This document shows, one piece after another, positions 37,017 through 44,081 of a stretch of DNA of 64,000 nt (position 1 is its first letter; every line of letters begins with the position of its first letter). The notes below the pieces were generated by a model. It worked only from the letters and a program-made list of their open reading frames with translations. It had not been told where the DNA came from and did no database searches. The stretch spans positions 73,545-137,544 of the forward strand of contig NZ_WUYX01000027.1 of the NCBI RefSeq assembly GCF_009834785.1, given 5' to 3'. The position numbers and the translations under genes were made by a program. The stretch is from Natronorubrum halalkaliphilum (lineage in GTDB: Archaea > Halobacteriota > Halobacteria > Halobacteriales > Natrialbaceae).

Positions 37017-37170
37017 CAACATCGACTGGGATCGATTCGACTACCGGGTACTGATGACAGCACTCCGGTTCGGAGACGATCCGCACGGGGGTGGCGGTCA
37101 AAACGTCACTGCTGAAGATGTTCAAAAGGCGCACGAACGCGGCGAGTTGCCCGTGGAGGTCTACGTATGA
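37009..37170 (+). CDS. Small ORF in the connector cluster (53 aa)
   Basis: Fifty-three codons (MSDNIDWDRFDYRVLMTAL...), acidic, with a helical end (TAEDVQKAHERGELPVEVYV). It overlaps both neighbours. Function unknown. Confidence 0.5.
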   Translation: MSDNIDWDRFDYRVLMTALRFGDDPHGGGGQNVTAEDVQKAHERGELPVEVYV

Positions 37171-37268
37171 GTGGCGACCAGGTCGACGTCTACGACGACG
37201 ATGTTCAGGAGGGGATGATGTGGACGCTTCTCTCGAAACAGGTCGAGGAGGGCTACTTCGATGAGTGA
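37167..37268 (+). CDS. Small ORF in the connector cluster (33 aa)
   Basis: Thirty-three codons (MSGDQVDVYDDDVQEGMMWT...), overlapping the upstream stop by four bases and the next start by eight. Very short, so real translation is uncertain. Confidence 0.4.
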   Translation: MSGDQVDVYDDDVQEGMMWTLLSKQVEEGYFDE

Positions 37269-37707
37269 CGACACCGACGTCGACGACTCTGACTACCGGA
37301 CCAGCGTCGAGCACGTCAGGATGCAACTCGAGCCACAGGAGTACCCGATCGAGGAGCTCTCGGACGAACAGGTCGAGATCATCGGCCTGCAGCCAGCGCA
37401 CCTCGACGTCGATGAACTTCTCGCGGACACCGGGATGTCCGAGCAGCGCCTCGAGATCATCGAACGACTGCTCGCTGGCCATCACCTTCTGAACACGCCG
37501 ATCGAGGAGGTCCGGCAGACGATGGGCGAGACCCACAGCGACGGCTCGTCGACAACGTTCGCCGGTCCGAATCGATCGGCCGAGTACTACCGGTCGACAC
37601 AGCTGGGCAAAGAGGCGATCGCGAAGGACACCTCGAACACCCTGCAGAACGTCGGGAAGAACCCGCCGCTGATGCGGACGCCCGACGCTCGCGGCTCCAG
37701 TCGCTAA
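37261..37707 (+). CDS. Hypothetical head-tail connector region protein
   Basis: A 148-residue helical protein (ELSDEQVEIIGLQPAHLDVDELL, SEQRLEIIERLLAGHHLL) at the place of the first head-tail connector, with a structured hydrophilic tail (FAGPNRSAEYYRSTQLGKEAI). The helical pattern and position suggest an adaptor such as HK97 gp6, but no sequence signature proves it. Confidence 0.6.
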   Translation: MSDDTDVDDSDYRTSVEHVRMQLEPQEYPIEELSDEQVEIIGLQPAHLDVDELLADTGMSEQRLEIIERLLAGHHLLNTPIEEVRQTMGETHSDGSSTTFAGPNRSAEYYRSTQLGKEAIAKDTSNTLQNVGKNPPLMRTPDARGSSR

Positions 37708-37713
37708 CTCACC

Positions 37714-38130
37714 ATGACACGACTCCGGCCGACGCATCGGCTCACCGCGAGTCGCTTCGCTGTCGTTGAGTGCGACAGCGATGGCGACTGCCCGGACGGC
37801 TACGAGTGCGACGATGGCGTTTGTGTCGACGGCTACGGGCAGCCCCTCGAGGACGATCAGATCGTCGTCGAGGACGCACCGGTCCGCTATCACGCGGACG
37901 GGACCGAACTCACCCGCACCGAAGCCGGCGAAGAGGTCATCGACAACCCGGCGATCGTCGGTCGGCCCGAGCTCCTGAACGAACTACAGGCCGGCGACAC
38001 CGTCACCCTCGAGCCGATTGCTGACGGTTACGAGACCTACGATGACCTCGAGATCGTCGGCTCACCGCTGCCCGCGTACGGGCGGCGGTCGCGACCAACC
38101 GCGACGCACATCGAACTGGAGACTGCCTAA
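37714..38130 (+). CDS. Head-closure-type protein with cysteine-rich insert
   Basis: A 138-residue protein. The middle and C-terminal part are beta-rich (DDQIVVEDAPVRYHADG, GDTVTLEPIADGYETYDDLEIVGSPLP), which fits a stopper/head-closure barrel. Near the N-terminus is a compact cysteine motif, CDSDGDCPDGYECDDGVC, whose spacing recalls small calcium- or disulphide-stabilised EGF/dickerin-like knots, uncommon in a cytoplasm-assembled virion protein. The function is inferred from position. Confidence 0.6.
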   Translation: MTRLRPTHRLTASRFAVVECDSDGDCPDGYECDDGVCVDGYGQPLEDDQIVVEDAPVRYHADGTELTRTEAGEEVIDNPAIVGRPELLNELQAGDTVTLEPIADGYETYDDLEIVGSPLPAYGRRSRPTATHIELETA

Positions 38131-38131
38131 G

Positions 38132-38494
38132 ATGAACGCCGAGTTTCAGTGGACGTCCGACGTCACGATGGACGACATGGCGGAGTGGTTCCGGGACATG
38201 GAACCGCGTCTCGAGTCCGCGATGGAAGAGTACGCTGGCGTTGCCGGCGTCGCGATCCTCGGCACGATCGTCACGAATGCACCGAAGGATACCGGCCAAC
38301 TCGCCGGGACGATGGACATCGAGATCGAGCAGGTCAGCGAGACCGAGGTCGTAATCGAGTGGGGTAACGACGAGGCCGAGTACGCTGGCATCGTCGAGTT
38401 CACCCAGCCGTTTCTTGCGCCGTCGTTGCGCGAAGAGAAGGACACGATCCGCGACGCTCTCGAAGCAATGCACGAGGAGGCGATGGACCGGTGA
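38132..38494 (+). CDS. HK97 gp10-like head-tail joining protein
   Basis: A 120-residue protein of the gp10-like group: helical start (MAEWFRDMEPRLESAMEEYAGVAGVAILGTIVTNAPKDTGQLAGTM), where the APKDTGxL motif is the family hallmark, then strands (EVVIEWGNDEAEYAGIVEFTQPFLAPSL). It overlaps the next gene by four bases. Confidence 0.85.
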   Translation: MNAEFQWTSDVTMDDMAEWFRDMEPRLESAMEEYAGVAGVAILGTIVTNAPKDTGQLAGTMDIEIEQVSETEVVIEWGNDEAEYAGIVEFTQPFLAPSLREEKDTIRDALEAMHEEAMDR

Positions 38495-38958
38495 GCGACC
38501 ACCGGCCTCGACTCCGCGCCGTCCGCGAGATGATCCTCGGACGCCTCGTAGCCGACGATCAGCTGGCCGACCTCCTCGAGCAGGCCGACGTCGACGACGC
38601 CTCGGACGTGATCGTGCCGGCGACCGTCGCCCGGACCTGGCACGAAGACGACGGCGCACCGGACCCGCCGGACGTCGTCGTTCACGTCATGGTTCGGACC
38701 GACCTCGAGGAGCCACGCAATCTGCGGACCGAGGCGACGTTCAACGTCCAGGTCGGCTTCGAATACCGGCCCAGCGTCGGTCGCCGGCAGCCGACGACCT
38801 GGCCCGACGACGTCCTGGGCGCGATCGCGTCGGTCGGAAACGATCGGATAGAAGGGTGGTACTGGGACGGGGAGACCGGCGGGACCGACCCGACGTTCGA
38901 CGACTCGATCAACCGCTTTGTCGCCGGCAAGACGTTCGAGATCCGGCGCATCGCCTGA
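38491..38958 (+). CDS. Putative tail terminator/completion protein
   Basis: A 155-residue protein from a GTG that overlaps the previous stop (GTGA). It begins with helices (AVREMILGRLVADDQLADLLEQ) and continues with strands (VVHVMVRTDLEEPRNLRTEATFNVQVGFEYRP), the general plan of tail terminators, and lies between the gp10-like gene and the tail tube gene where these are encoded. Confidence 0.65.
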   Translation: MSDHRPRLRAVREMILGRLVADDQLADLLEQADVDDASDVIVPATVARTWHEDDGAPDPPDVVVHVMVRTDLEEPRNLRTEATFNVQVGFEYRPSVGRRQPTTWPDDVLGAIASVGNDRIEGWYWDGETGGTDPTFDDSINRFVAGKTFEIRRIA

Positions 38959-38985
38959 CGACTGACAGCAGACACGACACCATTT

Positions 38986-39549
38986 ATGACAACCGACATC
39001 ACCAGCGATCTGGAAGTCGAGGGCTCGCAAGTCCTCGTCTTTCACGCGGACGAAAGTGGCACAGACCCCCAGTACACCGGCCTTGCGCTGCAGGAGAAAG
39101 ACGACCTCTCGGTCGACGTCGACGAAGGTGACGACGACTTCAACCCCGGCGGTGCGCGACGGACGCGACGCTACCGGACGAACAACACCGTCGACGTCGA
39201 GGTCTCCTCGGCGATCGCCGCGGACACCAGTGGACTCGAGAAGATCGGCGTCGTCGTCGACGACGATGACGGCATGGCGATCTCGTTCGACACCGAGGAC
39301 CGTCGCGTGGGTTTCGAAGACGACGAGTGGATCGGCATGGCGTACTTCAAGGACGACGTCCTCGCCCAGCTGAAGGCCGGCGACGAGATCGATCTCCTCG
39401 AGGACTCTGAGCTTTGTCACCGGTTCGACGACCTGAAGCTCACCAGCCCAGAGATCGATCCAAGCGAGACGCCGCCGACCGTCTCCTGGACGTGGTGGGT
39501 CGAGGGCTCGCCCATCTACATCGACTACTACCCAGACGGAGGTGAGTGA
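38986..39549 (+). CDS. Major tail (tube) protein
   Basis: A 187-residue beta-rich protein directly before the tail chaperones, the usual place of the tube subunit. Strands are suggested by SQVLVFHADE, NNTVDVEVSSAIAADTSGL, DRRVGFEDDEWIGMAYFKDDV and PTVSWTWWVEGSPIYIDYY. It overlaps the chaperone gene by four bases. Confidence 0.75.
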   Translation: MTTDITSDLEVEGSQVLVFHADESGTDPQYTGLALQEKDDLSVDVDEGDDDFNPGGARRTRRYRTNNTVDVEVSSAIAADTSGLEKIGVVVDDDDGMAISFDTEDRRVGFEDDEWIGMAYFKDDVLAQLKAGDEIDLLEDSELCHRFDDLKLTSPEIDPSETPPTVSWTWWVEGSPIYIDYYPDGGE

Positions 39550-39989
39550 CGATGGCGGGCGCTACGCTCGCGAACGCTGGTGCTGTCGCCGAGACAATCG
39601 AGCAGCGCGACGAGCGCGAAGCCGAGCGTCGCGAAGACCTCGCCGAGACCTACTCGCTGCAGCAGCGCCTCGAGCGCCAGCTGGCCGAAGAGTCGATCGA
39701 CGTCCCGATCGGTGACGAGACAGTCGAGTTCCGCCCCTTCGGTCGGGAGGCCTCGCAGTTCGCCTCGCTCTGCCAGGAGCATCTCGAGAACATCGACGAG
39801 GAGAACATCGAGGCGGAGTTCGACGAAGCGCTCGATCGCATGTACGCGGTCGCCGCCGACTTCTCCAAGCCCGATGAACTCGATCTCGACTGGTGGGAGC
39901 GAAACTTCTCAATCCCGCGCATCATCGCCGTACTGACGTTCGTCAACACTGAGGGTCGGCCACTCTCAGAGGATGAGTCAAAAAAGTAG
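39546..39989 (+). CDS. Tail assembly chaperone, short form (gpG-like)
   Basis: A 147-residue helical protein (GTG at 39546, or ATG at 39552) between tail tube and tape measure. A coiled N-terminus (AVAETIEQRDEREAERREDL) leads into EFRPFGREASQFASLCQEHLEN, DEALDRMYAVAADFSKPDELDLDWWERNF. It ends ...DESKK-stop right on a slippery sequence, from which a longer product can be made by a -1 shift. Lambda-type gpG and gpGT chaperones guide assembly of tube protein on the tape measure. Confidence 0.85.
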   Translation: MTMAGATLANAGAVAETIEQRDEREAERREDLAETYSLQQRLERQLAEESIDVPIGDETVEFRPFGREASQFASLCQEHLENIDEENIEAEFDEALDRMYAVAADFSKPDELDLDWWERNFSIPRIIAVLTFVNTEGRPLSEDESKK

Positions 39990-40162
39990 CAGAGTCCCCG
40001 ATAGGCCAACGGATCGGGGAGCTCTGCACACTCCAAGACTGGACACTCACAGAGTGGGCTCAGTTCGACCAGCAAGAACAGCGCTGGTGGCTCTTTTGGT
40101 ATCGAAAACAGCGGGAAGAAATCGGCCAGAGTCACCAGCAGGTTAGAGATCGGTACTCATGA
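39546..40162 (+). CDS. Tail assembly chaperone, frameshift product (gpGT-like)
   Basis: A -1 shift on A AAA AAG at 39980-39986 would bypass the stop at 39987 and add 58 codons (VAESPIGQRIGELCTLQDW...), giving about 205 residues. The extra part, with LTEWAQFDQQEQRWWLFWYRKQREE, reads like a real gpT domain, has no start codon of its own in that frame, and ends at 40160-40162, overlapping the tape-measure ATG by four bases. All of this is as in lambda-like phages. Confidence 0.8.
39980..40026 (+). promoter_or_regulatory. Programmed -1 frameshift signal
   Basis: Slippery heptamer A AAA AAG at 39980-39986, a 3-base spacer, then a strong hairpin: CAGAG (39990-39994) and CCCCGAT (39996-40002) pair with ATCGGGG (40013-40019) and CTCTG (40022-40026), with a 10-base loop and small bulge. 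Confidence 0.85.
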
Positions 40163-42018
40163 CATTCGAACACTTGACCAGCCAAATGGCTCTCGACGCC
40201 AGCGACTATGTTTCCGGCGCCAGCGACGCCGCCGACGCCAGCGAGGATGTCGGTGGTGCGACCGGAGACATGTCCGAGTCGTTGTGGGACGTTGAGCCGG
40301 CAGGAATGGCCGCTGGCGGAGCGCTTGCTGGCCTCGCAACCGCAGGCCAGGGCATTCTCGACTCGACGCGTGAAACCCGAGAGGGGCTCGATCGGACCGC
40401 CGAGACGATGGGGATCACCAGCGACGCGGCTCGAGATCTCGCGACAGACATGAGCGACGCGACGTTCAGCCTCGACGAAGCCGAGGGCACGATGGACTCG
40501 CTCGCGTCTATGGGCGTCGACTCCGCCGATGATATGGAGGATCTGGCGCTGCAGATGGACGAGATTGGCGACGCGACCGGCAACACCGCCGACTCCGTGA
40601 CCGACGCCGTCGGCCCAGCACTCCGCGCGATGGGTGAAGACGTCGAAGATGTCGGCGAACACGCGGATACGTTCACGCACATCGCCGAGAACACGACGAT
40701 GGAGTTGGACGAGTTCTCGCAGATGACGACGAAGTTGGGTCCCGAACTCCAGGAGATGGAGATGGGCGTCGACGACACTGCAGCCATCATGGGCGCGCTC
40801 GAGGAGAAGGGGATGGACTCCCGGACCGCGATGTCGGAGTTCCGACAGGCGACCAACGATGCCGACGGCGACCAGGAGGAGTTGATGGACTCGCTCGGGC
40901 TGACGAGCGAGGAACTCGAGGACCAACACGGCGCTCTCGAGGATGCCGAAGGGATGACCAAAGACCATGCCGAGGCGGCGAACGACAACGTGTCGACGAT
41001 GGACGAACTCCGGGCATCGTTTGCGGACGCGAAGCTTTCGGCATCGGGTTATCTTGGACCGCTCGAGTCGTTGATGCCAGCTGCACAGGCCGCTGGTATC
41101 GCACTGATGGGCATGTCGGCGGTTAACGTCGGTACCGTTGCGCCCTCGTTCGCAACCGTCTCCGCTGCGGCTGCCCCGATCACGGCAGTCGTGCTCGGGC
41201 TCGCGGCGGCGGGCGCGGCGTTATATGCCGCGTGGTCCAGGGATATCGGAGGTGTCCAGGGCAAGACCGAGACTGCAACCGCTGCGATCATGGACGGCCT
41301 CGAGTGGCTCGTCGACGGCGTCGAGTGGGCGATCGACACGGCCGACTACATTCTCACTGACTGGTCACCCGGAGAGACGCTATCGAACGCTAAAGAGGAA
41401 ATGCTCTCCCCCATGCGAGATGTCCGCGAGGCGATTCCGAGTGATATCGACGAGGCAACCGGCCTCGCGCTCGACATCTTCCGCAGTTGGCATCCGGCAG
41501 GTATCGTCTGGAACAAGCGCGACGAGATCATGGACGCACTCCCCGGAGCGAGCGATGCTCGCGACGCTGCGGGGTCGTTTACTGACGGGTTCGCCGACGG
41601 CATCCGCGACAACATCCCCGATGTTACCGGCGCCGTCGACAGCATGACCGACGCCGCCAGCGATTACCTCCCGAGTTCGGACGCCGAGAAAGGAGAGTTC
41701 TCGAGACTCACAGACGCTGGCAAAGCAGTCCCCGAGACGATCGGGTCGAGTTCTGAGAAAAATTCGGACGCGCTTGCTGACGGTATCGGCTCGACAGTCG
41801 AGTCAGTCGATGATGTCCCGTCGAACGCAACGGGATCGGGTTCGTCGCCATCGGGGGGTCGCGATACCAGTCGCACCGAGGAGCTCCTCGAGCGGATCGC
41901 CATGCTCCTGGAGACACTCGAACTCGATATCGAGGGCGAACTCGAGATCAACAACCGACGCTTCAACGACTTGTTCGAGGCACGACTACGCAAAGCTGGC
42001 CGACAAGCGAGGAACTGA
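40159..42018 (+). CDS. Tape measure protein
   Basis: A 619-residue helical protein that sets tail length. It is coiled and Ala/Asp/Met-rich in the first 300 residues (SMGVDSADDMEDLALQMDEI, TTMELDEFSQMTTKLGPEL, typical of TP901-style tape measures). A hydrophobic section at about 315-375 (AQAAGIALMGMSAVNV, APITAVVLGLAAAGAALYAAW) could insert in the membrane during DNA entry, and a coiled C-terminus (TEELLERIAMLLETLELDIEGE) ends it. At 0.15 nm per residue it predicts a tail near 90 nm. Confidence 0.92.
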   Translation: MTFEHLTSQMALDASDYVSGASDAADASEDVGGATGDMSESLWDVEPAGMAAGGALAGLATAGQGILDSTRETREGLDRTAETMGITSDAARDLATDMSDATFSLDEAEGTMDSLASMGVDSADDMEDLALQMDEIGDATGNTADSVTDAVGPALRAMGEDVEDVGEHADTFTHIAENTTMELDEFSQMTTKLGPELQEMEMGVDDTAAIMGALEEKGMDSRTAMSEFRQATNDADGDQEELMDSLGLTSEELEDQHGALEDAEGMTKDHAEAANDNVSTMDELRASFADAKLSASGYLGPLESLMPAAQAAGIALMGMSAVNVGTVAPSFATVSAAAAPITAVVLGLAAAGAALYAAWSRDIGGVQGKTETATAAIMDGLEWLVDGVEWAIDTADYILTDWSPGETLSNAKEEMLSPMRDVREAIPSDIDEATGLALDIFRSWHPAGIVWNKRDEIMDALPGASDARDAAGSFTDGFADGIRDNIPDVTGAVDSMTDAASDYLPSSDAEKGEFSRLTDAGKAVPETIGSSSEKNSDALADGIGSTVESVDDVPSNATGSGSSPSGGRDTSRTEELLERIAMLLETLELDIEGELEINNRRFNDLFEARLRKAGRQARN

Positions 42019-42021
42019 CCG

Positions 42022-42528
42022 ATGACAGACGAGACAATTCACTGGGCGATCGGCGAAAACGTCGCGAGCGGACTCACGGATGAAACGCCGCTCCTGACGC
42101 GGGGGGACAAGATCACGCTCCGGTTCTTCTTCAATGGAAGAGGGACCGAGCACACTGACGGCGTCGAGCACAACGACGGCCTGATTCACGGCGATGCGAT
42201 CGGTTCGTTCCGGGCTGTTCGCGACCGACTGACGTTCGCGAGCGCCTCGATCAACACCGGGACGACTGACCGCGGCGTCCCGTGGGTGCGTGAGCGCCTT
42301 CCGGATCACGCGCCGGTCGAATCGCAGATTATCCTCGTCAAACCAGCCGATGAGGAAAGTGACGCCGATCCGTTTTGGGCAGCTGTCATCGGTGGTGACG
42401 ACTTCTCGAGACCAGCGAGTAAACGCAACGCGAGAGAACTCGAGCTCGAGTTGTTCGTGATCGCCGACGGCGACGAGTACGACGATCGTGAGGAACTCCT
42501 CGACGAGCTCGGTTCATCCGTAATATAA
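42022..42528 (+). CDS. Putative distal tail protein
   Basis: A 168-residue beta-rich protein right after the tape measure (DKITLRFFFNGRGTEHTDGVEHNDG, ESQIILVKPADEESDADPFWAAVIGG). The position and beta content suggest a distal tail or hub-adaptor protein. No family signature recognised. Confidence 0.55.
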   Translation: MTDETIHWAIGENVASGLTDETPLLTRGDKITLRFFFNGRGTEHTDGVEHNDGLIHGDAIGSFRAVRDRLTFASASINTGTTDRGVPWVRERLPDHAPVESQIILVKPADEESDADPFWAAVIGGDDFSRPASKRNARELELELFVIADGDEYDDREELLDELGSSVI

Positions 42529-42533
42529 GAACC

Positions 42534-43073
42534 ATGCCAACAGAAGACGAAACTACAGCGAACGGCCTGAACTTGCCCGCTATCGGCATTCCGACCGACT
42601 GGGCGAGTCAGTATCGGGAGAACTTCAAGAAACTACAGCAAATGCTGTTCGGCGGCTCGAGCGACCTCGAGGTCCAGTCGGTGACGGCCGAGGTCCTTGA
42701 ATCCGAGAACGTCGAGGCAGACGATCTCGTCGTGTTCCGAGTCGGCGGTGACGTCGTCGCCGGCGGGACGATCCGACAGTTCGATGGCGGCGGCCTCGAG
42801 GTCGACTCGGACGGCCGACTTCGGGTCACAGAGCCACCCGACGGTGACTGGGACGGAATGAGCAACCCGGCGACCGCCGACCTCGATATGGACGGCTACA
42901 ACGTCGAGGACGCTGGGACCGTTGCGGGCGGGACCGTCCGCGGCGAGGACGAGTGGGAACCACCCGTTTACGAGACGCTCGAGGACGCCGAGGCGTCAGC
43001 CGACCAAATGCGTCAGGGCGGGTTCGTTTGGGTCGAGGAAGAGCAACGATATTACTACGAAGACGGAAACTAA
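42534..43073 (+). CDS. Putative tail fibre-associated protein
   Basis: A 179-residue protein. The middle has repeated short strands with Gly (VQSVTAEVLESENVEADDLVVFRVGGDVVAGGTIRQFDGGGLEVDSDG, GYNVEDAGTVAGGTVRG), the style of trimeric fibre shafts, and the end (GGFVWVEEEQRYYYEDGN) resembles fibre tips. Probably part of the receptor-binding apparatus. Confidence 0.6.
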   Translation: MPTEDETTANGLNLPAIGIPTDWASQYRENFKKLQQMLFGGSSDLEVQSVTAEVLESENVEADDLVVFRVGGDVVAGGTIRQFDGGGLEVDSDGRLRVTEPPDGDWDGMSNPATADLDMDGYNVEDAGTVAGGTVRGEDEWEPPVYETLEDAEASADQMRQGGFVWVEEEQRYYYEDGN

Positions 43074-43090
43074 CACAAGGTGATATAAAA

Positions 43091-43753
43091 ATGACACTAC
43101 AACCGGGAGCGAATCGACAAGATGTGCGGTACGAAAGTGGACACATAGGGAAAACCTTCTGGTTCCCTCGACAGATACCGGACCAAATCGAGGTCGAAAC
43201 AACCGGGACCGCGAGTGCATCAACCAGCCACACCGCTCTTCAAACATCCCCCGGCGACCCGGGAGATTATGCGGCCCTCAGGCATTACAGACCGACTTTT
43301 AGTATGGATGCTAATATTTGCGTGATAGATTTTGTCGGGAGTCAATCGGGAGTCTCGTTCCAAGAGGACGATCAGGAGGTATTCCATGATATGTATGTCG
43401 GTGCATTAGATATTAGCGATCCGACTGACTCACACTCGTATGGAATCAACCTAACAACCGGCGAAGTAATCGAGGCGGGCGAGGTGTCCCATACGTTAGA
43501 TGCAAGTCATATTGATTCCGGCAACCGTCGTCGTGCTTGGAACGCTCGTATTGAAATGAATTTCGACGAGGGCCGTTTCCGCGCCTCCTACAAACATGAT
43601 GGAGTGTTCGATTCTTACGCAACTGGGACGGGTAATACGGACCTTTGGAACGCCCGCGATAACCTATTCGGTTTAATGACGGTCGAAGACGGCCATCATC
43701 CCGATTTTAGACTCGCCGGGGCTCGCCAATCAATCATCCCGACTCGTGAATAA
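43091..43753 (+). CDS. Putative receptor-binding or tail tip protein
   Basis: A 220-residue beta-rich protein preceded by a Shine-Dalgarno-like AAGGTGAT eight bases before its ATG. It is visibly more AT-rich than the head genes and has Asn, Tyr and Ser rather than the usual acid load (GANRQDVRYESGHIGKTFWFP, SFQEDDQEVFHDMYVGAL, GRFRASYKHDGVFDSYATGTG). Such composition in tail tips often signals recent exchange of a host-range domain. Function inferred. Confidence 0.6.
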   Translation: MTLQPGANRQDVRYESGHIGKTFWFPRQIPDQIEVETTGTASASTSHTALQTSPGDPGDYAALRHYRPTFSMDANICVIDFVGSQSGVSFQEDDQEVFHDMYVGALDISDPTDSHSYGINLTTGEVIEAGEVSHTLDASHIDSGNRRRAWNARIEMNFDEGRFRASYKHDGVFDSYATGTGNTDLWNARDNLFGLMTVEDGHHPDFRLAGARQSIIPTRE

Positions 43754-43755
43754 CA

Positions 43756-44070
43756 ATGACATCTGAAACAACAATCCGATTTGTCCCGAGCGTATCACAC
43801 AAACTCCCTCGAACCGTCTCAAGCTCGGCTATCGCGGAGGTACTACGGGAGAACGTCGAGCCGTCCGATGAAATTGATTCATGGCGAGATATCGCCAAAC
43901 GCGTGCCCGGGCACCGCGAGTATTTCGAGCTTACTGTTTACGGTACCAGCCCCGACGAAAGCGTATTAGACGGCATTGAAACGGCGATTCTCGACACGTT
44001 CGACGTCGTCGTCGAAAAAGAGTGGTCAACGACCACGGAACCAGAACTCGACGAGCCGACTGACGACTGA
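43756..44070 (+). CDS. Hypothetical tail region protein
   Basis: A 104-residue protein two bases after the receptor-binding-type gene, with a balanced alpha/beta pattern (SSSAIAEVLRENVEPSDEI, EYFELTVYGTSPDESVLDGIETAIL). It may be a small chaperone or accessory of the preceding tip protein. Not recognised. Confidence 0.55.
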   Translation: MTSETTIRFVPSVSHKLPRTVSSSAIAEVLRENVEPSDEIDSWRDIAKRVPGHREYFELTVYGTSPDESVLDGIETAILDTFDVVVEKEWSTTTEPELDEPTDD

Positions 44071-44081
44071 CGACGCTACTT

